Below, in pieces: positions 45,096 to 55,820 of a stretch of DNA of 64,000 nucleotides. Made by a program: the position numbers and the translations under genes. Under the pieces are notes generated by a model. The model saw nothing but the letters and a program-made list of their open reading frames with translations. It ran no database searches and was not told the origin of the DNA. The stretch is from Flavobacterium hydrophilum (lineage in GTDB: Bacteria > Bacteroidota > Bacteroidia > Flavobacteriales > Flavobacteriaceae). The stretch is taken from positions 124,001-188,000 of the forward strand of contig NZ_QJHL01000006.1 in the NCBI RefSeq assembly GCF_003202405.1. Direction: 5' to 3'. Within the stretch, counting starts at the first letter, position 1. The number at the start of each line of letters is the position of its first letter.

Positions 45096-46772
45096 ATGTG
45101 TGGAATTGTATGTGCCTTTGACCTAAAACAAAAAGCCGAAACCTTAAGACCTCAGGTATTAGAAATGTCTAAAATCATTCGTCACCGCGGACCGGACTGG
45201 AGCGGAATTTACAGCAATGATAAAGCAATCCTTTCTCACGAGCGTCTGGCAATTGTTGATCCTGCTTCAGGAAAACAGCCTTTATTTACAGAAGATAAAA
45301 AATTGGTTTTAGCTGCAAATGGCGAAATCTACAACCACAGAGAATTGCGTAAACAATTTGAAGGAAAATATAACTTCCAAACAGAAAGTGACTGTGAAGT
45401 TATTCTGGCACTTTACAAAGAAAAAGGACCTCATTTTGTGGATGAAATGAACGGAATCTTCGGATTTGCAATTTATGATGTTGATAAAGATGAGTATTTT
45501 ATCGCTCGTGACCACATGGGAATTATTCCATTGTACATTGGCTGGGATCAAAACGGAACTTTCTACGTTGCTTCAGAATTGAAAGCTTTAGAAGGATATT
45601 GTACAAAAATCGAATTATTTCCTCCAGGGCATTACATGACAAGTAAAGATGGTGAATTTGTACAATGGTACAAGAGAGACTGGACAGAATATGACGCAGT
45701 AAAAGATAACGAAACAAGTATTCCAGCTATTAAAGAAGCATTGGAAGCTGCGGTTCACAGACAATTGATGAGTGATGTTCCTTACGGAGTTTTACTTTCA
45801 GGAGGTTTAGATTCTTCTATTACTTCGGCTGTAGCCAAAAAATTTGCTCAAAAACGTATTGAGTCTGATGATACAACAGATGCGTGGTACCCACAATTAC
45901 ACTCTTTCTCAGTTGGTTTGGAAGGTTCACCTGATTTAGCGGCAGCGAGAAAAGTAGCAGATCATATCGGAACGATTCATCATGAAATTAAATTTACAAT
46001 TCAGGAAGGTTTAGATGCAGTTCGTGATGTAATTTACAACCTTGAAACTTATGATGTAACAACAGTTAGGGCGTCGACTCCAATGTGGTTAATGGCTAGA
46101 GTTATCAAATCTATGGGTATCAAAATGGTACTTTCAGGAGAAGGAGCGGACGAGTTGTTTGGAGGTTATTTATATTTCCACAAAGCACCAAACGCAAGAG
46201 AGTTTCATGAAGAAAACGTTCGCAAATTAGGTAAACTTCATATGTACGACTGTTTGCGTGCGAACAAAAGTTTAGCTGCCTGGGGAATCGAAGGGCGTGT
46301 ACCATTCTTAGATAAAGAATTTATGGATGTTGCCATGCGTATCAACCCACAAGATAAAATGATCAACAAAGAGCACCCGATGGAAAAATGGGTAGTTCGT
46401 AAAGCTTTTGAAGACATGCTTCCTGAAAGTGTTGCATGGAGACAAAAAGAGCAATTTTCTGACGGAGTAGGATATAGCTGGATCGATACTTTGAAAGAAG
46501 TGGTAGCGAGAGAAGTTTCGGATGAACAATTGGCAAATGCGAGATTCAAATTCCCATTACAGACTCCAACTTCAAAAGAAGAATACTACTATCGTTCAAT
46601 ATTCACTGAACATTTCCCAAGTGATGCAGCAGCATTATGTGTTCCTCAGGAGGCAAGTGTGGCTTGTAGTACAAAAATTGCTTTGGAATGGGATGAAGCT
46701 TTCAAAAACATGAACGATCCATCAGGAAGAGCGGTTGCGAGTGTGCATGATGATGCATATCAAAAATCATAA
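45096..46772 (+). CDS. asnB: Asparagine synthetase B, glutamine-hydrolysing
   Basis: A 558-residue class II glutamine amidotransferase making asparagine from aspartate, glutamine and ATP. The start MCGIVCAFDL keeps the catalytic Cys2. HRGPDWSG, HERLAIVDPASGKQPLF and NGEIYNHRELR complete the glutaminase site. The synthetase domain has the PP-loop GVLLSGGLDSSITSAVA near residues 230-246 and LSGEGADELFGGYLYFHKAP. It is followed by a terminator and then a divergent-sequence paralogue, so the two are separately transcribed. Confidence 0.97.
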   Translation: MCGIVCAFDLKQKAETLRPQVLEMSKIIRHRGPDWSGIYSNDKAILSHERLAIVDPASGKQPLFTEDKKLVLAANGEIYNHRELRKQFEGKYNFQTESDCEVILALYKEKGPHFVDEMNGIFGFAIYDVDKDEYFIARDHMGIIPLYIGWDQNGTFYVASELKALEGYCTKIELFPPGHYMTSKDGEFVQWYKRDWTEYDAVKDNETSIPAIKEALEAAVHRQLMSDVPYGVLLSGGLDSSITSAVAKKFAQKRIESDDTTDAWYPQLHSFSVGLEGSPDLAAARKVADHIGTIHHEIKFTIQEGLDAVRDVIYNLETYDVTTVRASTPMWLMARVIKSMGIKMVLSGEGADELFGGYLYFHKAPNAREFHEENVRKLGKLHMYDCLRANKSLAAWGIEGRVPFLDKEFMDVAMRINPQDKMINKEHPMEKWVVRKAFEDMLPESVAWRQKEQFSDGVGYSWIDTLKEVVAREVSDEQLANARFKFPLQTPTSKEEYYYRSIFTEHFPSDAAALCVPQEASVACSTKIALEWDEAFKNMNDPSGRAVASVHDDAYQKS

Positions 46773-46797
46773 TAAAGTTTTAGAACTTATATTTACA

Positions 46798-46826
46798 GAA
46801 AAACGTTCTCTTTGAGGACGTTTTTC
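46798..46826 (+). terminator. Terminator of asnB
   Basis: Stem GAAAAACGT with ACGTTTTTC, extended by a wobble pair and three more pairs around a 3-base loop. The T-run is partly inside the stem. Confidence 0.7.
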
Positions 46827-46903
46827 TTGGTTTATAAAAGGGTTCAGATTATTTTTATTTTGTGAGTTTAATTGTTGCAAATTAAAAGTTTATTGAATTT
46901 TTT

Positions 46904-46911
46904 TATATTTG
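46904..46911 (+). promoter_or_regulatory. -7 element for the second asparagine synthetase gene
   Basis: Reads TATATTTG, a perfect TAnnTTTG, 64 bases upstream of the start at 46976. Confidence 0.6.
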
Positions 46912-46975
46912 GCTTTCGCCGAATGAAAATAGATTTTAGAAAAACAAAGGAGATTAAAATATAATAAAATGTAGT

Positions 46976-48592
46976 ATGGGTGGAATATTAGCTGTTATTG
47001 GTAAGGGAAAAGATCCGCAACTTGTAAAAGAACTTTCAGGAAGAGTTTCACATCGTGGTTCAGATGAAAGTGATTTGCATATTATGGAAAATGGGAGCGT
47101 TTTAGCCAATCAACGCTTGTGTATTATTGATTTAGATTCAGGTAAACAGCCAATTCAGGGTTCGAAAAACGCCTGGATGATTCACAATGGAGAAATTTAT
47201 AACCATCAGGAATTAAGGGAAGGTGTTTTAAAACATCACATATTTAGAACAAAAACAGATTCGGAAGTAATAGTGCATCTGTACGAAGAATTTGGCTATG
47301 ATTTTTGTAATTTACTCGATGGGGATTTTGCCTTTGTAGTTGTTAATGGCGATGATTACATAGCCGGAAGAGATCCGATTGGAGTTAAGCCCTTGTATTA
47401 TGGTTTAGACGAAAGAGGAAGAATTTATTTCTCTTCTGAAATGAAATCAATTGCCGATCAGTGCAAGTCTTTTTCGACTTTTCCTCCGGGACATTATTAT
47501 ACCGCAAAAACAGGTTTTGTAAAATATTACGAACCTGAATATGAGGAGTACGAAAATGCAAATCAGCCACTTGATTTAGATCTGATCAGAGAGTCTTTGA
47601 TAGAGGCAACCCGTAAACGTTTAATGAGCGATGTGCCCGTTGGGGTATTGCTTTCAGGAGGCCTGGATTCATCACTGACTTCGGCAATAGCCTCTCGATT
47701 ATTAGCCGGAAGTGATCAGAAATTAAAATCGTTTTCTATTGGTTTGGATGCTAATTCTCCGGATAATGTTGCAGCTAGAAAAGCAGCGGAATTTTTGGGA
47801 ACAGAGCATCATGAAATTTATTTTTCTGTTGAAGAAGGAGTTGAGATTTTAGAAAAATTAATTTATCACATTGAAACTTACGATATCATTTCAGTGCGTT
47901 CCGGTGTGCCAATGTATTTGCTGGCTAAAGCTGTAAAAGAAAAAGGTATAAAAGTAATTATTTCAGGTGAAGGAGCTGATGAGGTTTTTGGAGGTCATTT
48001 GTATTTTAGAAATGCGCCGTCTTCAGAGGAATTTCAGAAAGAAACTATTGAAAGGGTTCAGAAGTTATTTACAGCGGATATATTGCGTGCTGATAAATCG
48101 ACAATGGCACATAGTTTAGAAGCCAGGGTGCCATTTTTGGATAAAGATTTTCTGGATGTTGCAATTCGAATAAAAACAGAAGAAAAACAGCCGAAAACAT
48201 ATGAGGCTGTTGAAAAGTATATTTTAAGAAAAGCATTTGATACTCCTGAGGATCCATATTTGCCATCAGAAATTTTATGGAGACAAAAAGAACAATTTTC
48301 AGACGGTGTAGGTTATAACTGGGTTAATCAATTAATCGAATATTGTACTTCTCAGGTTTCAGATGAGCAATTAGCGGGAGCTTCTGTAGAGTTTCCATAC
48401 AATTCGCCAACTACCAAAGAAGCTTACTTATACAGGTCAATTTTTCATAAACATTATCCGCAAGTCAGTGCGGCACAAACAGTAAGAAAATGGATTCCAA
48501 AATGGCAGGATAATCTTGATCCAAGCGGAAGAGCAAATGCTGCGCACCTGCAGGCAGATACTGAAATTGCAAAACCCGGAGTAGCTGTTTAA
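46976..48592 (+). CDS. Asparagine synthetase B paralogue lacking the glutaminase cysteine
   Basis: A 538-residue protein, clearly an AsnB paralogue. The N-terminus reads MGGILAVIGKGKD: Gly replaces the catalytic Cys2 of class II glutamine amidotransferases. The codon is GGT, one change from TGT. Other glutaminase-site residues remain (HRGSDESD, NQRLCIIDLDSGKQPI, NGEIYNHQELR), and the synthetase domain keeps GVLLSGGLDSSLTSAIA and ISGEGADEVFGG. It should be unable to hydrolyse glutamine and may use free ammonia or another acceptor. No upstream start codon in frame restores MCG. A terminator lies on each side, so it is a single-gene unit. Confidence 0.9.
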   Translation: MGGILAVIGKGKDPQLVKELSGRVSHRGSDESDLHIMENGSVLANQRLCIIDLDSGKQPIQGSKNAWMIHNGEIYNHQELREGVLKHHIFRTKTDSEVIVHLYEEFGYDFCNLLDGDFAFVVVNGDDYIAGRDPIGVKPLYYGLDERGRIYFSSEMKSIADQCKSFSTFPPGHYYTAKTGFVKYYEPEYEEYENANQPLDLDLIRESLIEATRKRLMSDVPVGVLLSGGLDSSLTSAIASRLLAGSDQKLKSFSIGLDANSPDNVAARKAAEFLGTEHHEIYFSVEEGVEILEKLIYHIETYDIISVRSGVPMYLLAKAVKEKGIKVIISGEGADEVFGGHLYFRNAPSSEEFQKETIERVQKLFTADILRADKSTMAHSLEARVPFLDKDFLDVAIRIKTEEKQPKTYEAVEKYILRKAFDTPEDPYLPSEILWRQKEQFSDGVGYNWVNQLIEYCTSQVSDEQLAGASVEFPYNSPTTKEAYLYRSIFHKHYPQVSAAQTVRKWIPKWQDNLDPSGRANAAHLQADTEIAKPGVAV

Positions 48593-48618
48593 ATTTCAAT
48601 TGAAGATTTTATAAATTG

Positions 48619-48657
48619 AAAAAGCTGAAATCATTTTCAAATTGATTTCAGCTTTTT
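48619..48657 (+). terminator. Terminator of the second asparagine synthetase gene
   Basis: A 15-bp perfect stem, AAAAAGCTGAAATCA with TGATTTCAGCTTTTT, a 9-base loop and a T-run. Confidence 0.9.
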
Positions 48658-48758
48658 TTATGCTATTCCTATTTTTGGAATTTGGAATTTAAGAAAATTG
48701 GAATTTAAAGCGGACTTTTGGAATAATCTTTTGATTTTTCAGACAATAGTGTTAATAA

Positions 48759-50795
<2,037 letters not shown>

Positions 50796-50810
50796 TAAAA
50801 TTTAACCGTC

Positions 50811-50856
50811 AATTCGTTTAATTGTTTAAATTTACCTAAACGATTAAACGAATTGT
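50811..50856. terminator. 19-bp inverted repeat between gyrB and mdh
   Basis: Arm 50811-50829 (CAATTCGTTTAATTGTTTA) pairs with 50838-50856 around an 8-base loop, with only one non-Watson-Crick (wobble) position. The structure lacks a clear U-tract on either strand, so it may be an atypical terminator, a stabilising 3' hairpin or a protein-binding dyad. Confidence 0.55.
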
Positions 50857-50900
50857 TGATTTATCAAATAAGCAGATTAATAACCAATAAAGTATAAAAT

Positions 50901-51836
50901 ATGAAAGTTACCATTGTAGGAGCAGGAAATGTTGGAGCCACTTGTGCGGATGTTATTTCTTATAGAGGAATAGCCAGCGAAGTAGTATTGTTGGATATTA
51001 AAGAAGGTTTTGCCGAAGGTAAGGCGTTGGATATTATGCAATGTGCTACAAACACAGGTTTTAATACTCATGTGTCAGGTGTTACAAACGATTATTCTAA
51101 AACCGCAGGAAGTGATGTAGTGGTAATTACATCGGGAATTCCAAGAAAGCCGGGAATGACTCGTGAAGAATTAATTGGTATAAATGCAGGAATTGTAAAA
51201 ACAGTTGCTGAAAATGTACTGAAATATTCGCCTGATACCATTATTGTTATGGTTTCTAATCCAATGGACACCATGACTTATCTGGCTTTAAAATCGACTG
51301 GATTACCTAAAAACCGAATAATAGGTATGGGTGGGGCATTAGACAGCTCCCGGTTCAGGACTTATCTTTCTTTAGCTTTGGATAAACCGGCAAATGATAT
51401 TTCAGCAATGGTAATTGGCGGTCATGGTGACACAACTATGATTCCGTTAACCCGTCTGGTATCTTATAACGGAATACCGGTAACTGAATTTCTTTCAGAA
51501 GATGTGTTGCAAAAAGTAGCTGCTGATACAATGGTTGGAGGAGCGACTCTTACAGGTCTATTGGGAACATCAGCATGGTATGCACCGGGGGCTTCAGTTG
51601 CATTTTTGGTGGATAGTATTTTAAATGACCAGAAAAAAATGATAGCCTGTTCTGTTTATGTAGATGGAGAATACGGACAAAAGGATATATGTATTGGTGT
51701 TCCATGTATAATTGGTAAAAATGGAGTTGAACAAATTCTGGAAATTCATTTGAATGAAGCAGAAAAAACTCTGTTTTCAAAAAGTGCAGATGCAGTTAGA
51801 GGCATGAATGATGCCCTGAAATCGATTTTAGTATAA
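50901..51836 (+). CDS. mdh: Malate dehydrogenase
   Basis: NAD-dependent oxidation of malate to oxaloacetate in the TCA cycle. The 311-residue length and LDH-like type fit. N-terminal VTIVGAGNVGATCADVIS contains the GxGxxG nucleotide-binding motif, DVVVITSGIPRKPGMTREEL the substrate loop arginines, and MVIGGHGDTTMIPLTRLV the catalytic histidine. It is monocistronic, with an inverted repeat before it and a terminator after. Confidence 0.97.
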   Translation: MKVTIVGAGNVGATCADVISYRGIASEVVLLDIKEGFAEGKALDIMQCATNTGFNTHVSGVTNDYSKTAGSDVVVITSGIPRKPGMTREELIGINAGIVKTVAENVLKYSPDTIIVMVSNPMDTMTYLALKSTGLPKNRIIGMGGALDSSRFRTYLSLALDKPANDISAMVIGGHGDTTMIPLTRLVSYNGIPVTEFLSEDVLQKVAADTMVGGATLTGLLGTSAWYAPGASVAFLVDSILNDQKKMIACSVYVDGEYGQKDICIGVPCIIGKNGVEQILEIHLNEAEKTLFSKSADAVRGMNDALKSILV

Positions 51837-51854
51837 AAAATATCGAAAAAAAAG

Positions 51855-51885
51855 AAAAAGGCTGCACTTTTGCAGTCTTTTTTTT
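51855..51885 (+). terminator. Terminator of mdh
   Basis: Stem AAAAAGGCTGCA with TGCAGTCTTTTT (one wobble pair), a 4-base loop and continued T-run. Confidence 0.85.
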
Positions 51886-51905
51886 GAGATTAATTAATAA
51901 ATAAA

Positions 51906-51936
51906 TTGTTTAATCTTTTCGAGAATTATATATTTG
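51906..51936 (+). promoter_or_regulatory. Promoter of secDF
   Basis: TTG at 51906-51908, 20 bp, then TATATTTG at 51929-51936. This matches the full Bacteroidota consensus (TTG, 17-23 bp, TAnnTTTG). The leader to the ATG is about 120 bases. Confidence 0.7.
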
Positions 51937-52063
51937 CTCGGTTTAAAAAAAATGTTGTAATTCGTGATCGCGATTTTTTAGTTTTAAAAACTCATGTCAG
52001 GACTTATTTTATGGGAATTTAAAGCAAAAACAAACAATAAAACATAATTAATTTTTAGTAATA

Positions 52064-55036
52064 ATGCAGAATAAAGGACTTATTAAATTTTTCGCAATTC
52101 TATTTGCATTGGTAAGTATTTACCAACTTTCGTTCACTTATGTGGCAAATAATGTCAAAAGTGAGGCTAAAGCTTTTGCAGGAGATAATCCTGATAAAGA
52201 ATTAAAATATTTAGATTCTATTGGTAAAGTAAAGGTTTTTGATCTTGGTTTTACAGATTTTACTTATAACGAAGTAAAAAACAAGCAATTGAATAAAGGT
52301 CTGGACTTAGAAGGAGGAATCAATGTGATTCTTCAAATTTCTATTAAAGATGTTTTGAAAGGTTTGGCCAATAATTCTAAAAATCCGGTTTTTAATAAAT
52401 CATTAGCCGATGCAAGTGCAAATTTAGAAGGAAATAAAACGTATTTAAATAAGTTTTTCGAAGCTTTTGATGCAAATTCAAAAGGAGCTGTAAAATTAGC
52501 TTCACCTGATATCTTCGCAAACAGAAGTTTACAAGGTGAAGGTGGTATCGATTTTCAAATGTCTGATGCACAAGCTCAAAAAGTAATTAAAAGAAAAGTT
52601 GATGAGTCTGTTGAAAGTGCTTTTAAAGTATTAAGAGAGCGTATTGATAAATTTGGTGTTACTCAGCCAAATGTTCAAAAATTAGGTGAAACAGGAAGAA
52701 TCTTAGTAGAGCTTCCAGGTGCTAAAGATGTAGACAGAATCAAAAAATTATTAGGAGGTAAAGCTCAGTTAGAGTTTTGGGAAACTTTTAAAATTGAAGA
52801 AATTGGAAACTTTTTAGTAGCTACTAATGAAGCTTTAAAAAAGACTGAAATCAAAAAAACAGAAACTAAAGCTGTTGCTAAAGATTCATTAAATGCATTA
52901 TTAACTGATGCTAAAGATTCAGTTGATACTAAAAAGGGAAACAATCCATTATTTGATAAAATGCTTGGTCAGGGCGGTGGACCTGTTTTAGGTTATTTTG
53001 CTCCAAAAGATACTGCTGTTGTTAACGAGTATTTCAAAAGACCTGAAATCAGAATTTTATTGGCTGCAGACCAGCACAATGCAAAATTTGTATGGAGCAA
53101 GCCAACGACTACAAAAGATGCTAAAGGAAAAGATATTGAAGCTGTAGAATTATACGCTTTAAAAGGAAACAGAGATAATGCTCCTGCAATGAGCGGTGGT
53201 GTTGTTACGGATGCAAAAGATACTTTTGATCAGTTAGGGAAACCAGCTGTATCTATGCAAATGAACAGTCAGGGTGCTAAAATTTGGGAAGAATTGACAG
53301 GAAGAGCTTTTTCTCAAAAAAGTTATATCGCTATTGTTTTGGATAATGTAGTCTATTCTGCACCAGGAGTTACAAGCGGACCAATTGCTGGAGGAAGATC
53401 TGAAATTACAGGATCTTTTGATGTGGCTGAAACTAAAGATTTAGCAAACGTATTGAATGCAGGTAAATTACCGGCTTCTGCAGATATTATTCAGTCTACT
53501 GTTGTAGGACCATCTTTAGGTCAGGCTGCAATTGACGCGGGGACAATTTCTTCTATATTAGGATTTTTATTAGTTTGCGGATGGATGGTATTCTATTATG
53601 GTAAAGCAGGCTGGTATGCTAACCTTGCTTTATTATTAAACTTACTTTTCCTATTCGGAATTATGGCTAGTTTTGGTTTTGTATTAACATTGCCGGGTAT
53701 TGCGGGTATTGTACTTACGTTAGGTACTGCAGTAGATGCGAACATTATTATATTTGAAAGGGCAAAAGAAGAATTGCGTGAAGGTAAGTCTTTATCTGAA
53801 GCTGTTACAGCTTCTTACGGATGGCACGGTGCAATGCGTTCTATTATTGATGCAAACGTTACTCACGTATTAACCGGAGCGATCTTGTTTATCTTTGGTA
53901 CTGGTCCAATTAAAGGTTTTGCTTTAACATTGCTTATTGGTATTGTGACTTCATTGTTTACTTCAATTTTTATTGCAAGAATTTTTATTGACAGAAACAT
54001 TGCTGGAAAAGGTGATTTAACTTTCTCTACAAATATTACTAAAAATTGGTTTACTAATTTCCACTACGATTTTATTAAAGTGAAAAAATTCACTTATATT
54101 TTCTCTTCTATTGTAACAGTTGTGAGTTTAGTTTCTATATTCTTTGTTAACGGTTTAGATGAAGGTGTTGATTTTGTAGGAGGAAGAACTTTTCAGGTTA
54201 AATTTGAAAAACCTGTAGATGCTACAGTTATTTCGGATGAATTATCTGCTGCGTTTGCAACTCCGGTTGAGGCTAAGATTTTAGGAGATGATGATCAGTT
54301 GAAAATCACAACTAAATACAAAATCAAAGAAGATGGAGTAGCTGTTGATGAAGAAGTGAATCAAAAATTATATAAAGCATTAGAGAAATATTTCCCTAAT
54401 GTTACTTATGAAAAATTCACAAATACTTATGATGGAAAAACGATTGGAGTTTTACAAGCTTCTAAAGTAGGAGCTTCAATCTCTGAAGATATCAAAACTA
54501 ATTCATACTGGGCAGTTCTTGGAGCAATGGCAGTTATTTTCTTATACTTAATGGTTTCTTTCCGTAAATGGCAGTATTCATTGGGAGCGATTGCAGCTGT
54601 TGCGCATGACGTAATCTTTGTTTTAGGAATCTACTCTTTATGTTATAAATTCATGCCTTTCCACATGGAAATGGATCAGCATTTCATTGCGGCGATTCTT
54701 ACTGTAATTGGTTATTCTATGAACGATACTGTAATTGTATTTGACAGGGTAAGAGAATTTATAATTGGAAACCGTAAGGGAAGTTTTGAAGATATTGTAA
54801 ATGCTTCTATTAATACTACTTTATCCAGAACATTGAATACTTCATTAATGATGATTATCGTATTATTAACGATGTTTATTTTTGGTGGTGAGTCAATCAG
54901 AGGATTTATCTTTGCAATGTTAATTGGTATCGTGGTAGGTACTTATTCTTCATTATTTATTGCTACACCAGTATTGGTTGATACGATTTCTAAAGATGAG
55001 AAACATACAATCGAAGACAAACATAATAAGGTTTAA
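52064..55036 (+). CDS. secDF: Fused protein translocase subunit SecDF
   Basis: A 990-residue fusion of SecD and SecF, which uses proton motive force to pull secreted proteins out of SecYEG. The SecD half has NKGLDLEGGINVILQIS near residue 75, KVLRERIDKFGVTQPNVQK, a large periplasmic P1 region, then GIVLTLGTAVDANIIIFERAKEEL, seen as LGTAVDANIIIFERAKEEL. The SecF half starts near residue 670 with NGLDEGVDFVGGRTFQVKF and has GYSMNDTVIVFDRVRE near the end. The insert NEALKKTEIKKTETKAVAKD in P1 is charged. Fusion is the norm in Bacteroidota. Confidence 0.96.
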   Translation: MQNKGLIKFFAILFALVSIYQLSFTYVANNVKSEAKAFAGDNPDKELKYLDSIGKVKVFDLGFTDFTYNEVKNKQLNKGLDLEGGINVILQISIKDVLKGLANNSKNPVFNKSLADASANLEGNKTYLNKFFEAFDANSKGAVKLASPDIFANRSLQGEGGIDFQMSDAQAQKVIKRKVDESVESAFKVLRERIDKFGVTQPNVQKLGETGRILVELPGAKDVDRIKKLLGGKAQLEFWETFKIEEIGNFLVATNEALKKTEIKKTETKAVAKDSLNALLTDAKDSVDTKKGNNPLFDKMLGQGGGPVLGYFAPKDTAVVNEYFKRPEIRILLAADQHNAKFVWSKPTTTKDAKGKDIEAVELYALKGNRDNAPAMSGGVVTDAKDTFDQLGKPAVSMQMNSQGAKIWEELTGRAFSQKSYIAIVLDNVVYSAPGVTSGPIAGGRSEITGSFDVAETKDLANVLNAGKLPASADIIQSTVVGPSLGQAAIDAGTISSILGFLLVCGWMVFYYGKAGWYANLALLLNLLFLFGIMASFGFVLTLPGIAGIVLTLGTAVDANIIIFERAKEELREGKSLSEAVTASYGWHGAMRSIIDANVTHVLTGAILFIFGTGPIKGFALTLLIGIVTSLFTSIFIARIFIDRNIAGKGDLTFSTNITKNWFTNFHYDFIKVKKFTYIFSSIVTVVSLVSIFFVNGLDEGVDFVGGRTFQVKFEKPVDATVISDELSAAFATPVEAKILGDDDQLKITTKYKIKEDGVAVDEEVNQKLYKALEKYFPNVTYEKFTNTYDGKTIGVLQASKVGASISEDIKTNSYWAVLGAMAVIFLYLMVSFRKWQYSLGAIAAVAHDVIFVLGIYSLCYKFMPFHMEMDQHFIAAILTVIGYSMNDTVIVFDRVREFIIGNRKGSFEDIVNASINTTLSRTLNTSLMMIIVLLTMFIFGGESIRGFIFAMLIGIVVGTYSSLFIATPVLVDTISKDEKHTIEDKHNKV

Positions 55037-55058
55037 TTAACCTTTGTTTTATATAGAG

Positions 55059-55086
55059 AAAAGATCCAGTAAAAGCTGGATCTTTT
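55059..55086 (+). terminator. Terminator of secDF
   Basis: An 11-bp perfect stem, AAAAGATCCAG with CTGGATCTTTT, a 6-base loop and a following T-run. Confidence 0.9.
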
Positions 55087-55156
55087 TTTGTTTATATTTG
55101 AATTGAAAGAAAGATTTCGTGAAGGGACTACTGGTTAGGAAGAAATTAGTAAAATT

Positions 55157-55673
55157 ATGAAGTTTAGCATTGGATCACAGTTTTCAAGAGAATTTACTTT
55201 TGAGGATAGTTTAATAGTTAATGATTTAGAAGATACTTTAAATAAATGTTTGCATGGAAAAAAGTATAATTCTGTAATAGAGAAAATATACATTGGTATA
55301 ATTTGTGTCTCGAAAGATTTTGAACCTTTTTTTATGAGCAGACCTTTAAAAATATTAAGAAAAGAACCCGCTGTTGAATATGAATTAAAACTTCAATTTG
55401 ATCTTTTTTTTAAGCAAACACTGAAGAAAGGATAAAGATTTTGCGGCAAGAATTTTTAATACATACATACGAGATTTTGAGCAGCAAAAAGACGAGAAAA
55501 TTTGCGTTGGAGTTTTTGAAAGATGTTGGGGGATGTTTTGCTTAAATGTTTTAATAGAAATAAATTCTTTGTATGCGTCTATAGATCTGAAATCAGGATT
55601 AAATAGTTTTTTGAAAGATAAAATTTCTAATCCCAGCCGCGATGAAAGCGGCATCCTTTTCCTGCTTCTTTAG
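55157..55673 (+). pseudogene. Frameshifted small gene, Imm44-like at best
   Basis: The first frame runs 55157-55435 (92 residues, MKFSIGSQFSREFTFEDSLI, ending FFKQTLKKG) and stops. The next frame (+1) is open from about 55431, KDFAARIFNTYIRDFEQQKD, and runs through CVGVFERCWGMFCLNVLIE to a TAG at 55671. Removing one G of the GG at 55430-55431 would join them into about 171 codons. The predicted product is a small mixed alpha/beta protein, loosely like Imm44 immunity proteins; this is uncertain. The last codons and stop lie in a palindromic repeat element, so the 3' end also seems replaced. Real frameshift or sequencing error cannot be told apart here. Confidence 0.6.
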
Positions 55674-55701
55674 CAGGGAAAAGATATAGTGGATAGCGGG
55701 G
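55632..55701 (+). repeat. Palindromic interspersed element, copy 1
   Basis: Left flank CCCAGCCGCGATGAAAGCGG then CATCCTTTT, central stem CCTGCT/AGCAGG (55661-55677), right flank AAAAGATATAGTGGATAGCG then GG. Both flanks match the reverse complement of copy 2 at 58590-58661, whereas the stem does not. It overlaps the end of the frameshifted gene. Confidence 0.75.
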
Positions 55702-55768
55702 ACGAAAGGTGTTTTGGAACAATTAATTTCTGCTCCTTAAATTAGATTGTTATTATTTTTAAATAAAA

Positions 55769-55802
55769 AAAGCGCCCAATTCAATAAAGAACAGGGCGCT
55801 TT
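55769..55802 (-). terminator. Terminator of lgt
   Basis: Stem AAAGCGCCC with GGGCGCTTT around a 16-base loop, followed on the minus strand by a U-run. Confidence 0.85.
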
Positions 55803-55820
55803 GTATTCTAATAGTATCTT

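Noticed and set aside
46238-46549. Minus-strand frames antisense to asnB
   Set aside because: They arise from asnB codon structure and have no protein features.
55385-55654. 89-codon minus-strand frame
   Set aside because: Overlaps the frameshifted plus-strand gene and has no family features. The plus reading is supported by continuity across the frameshift.
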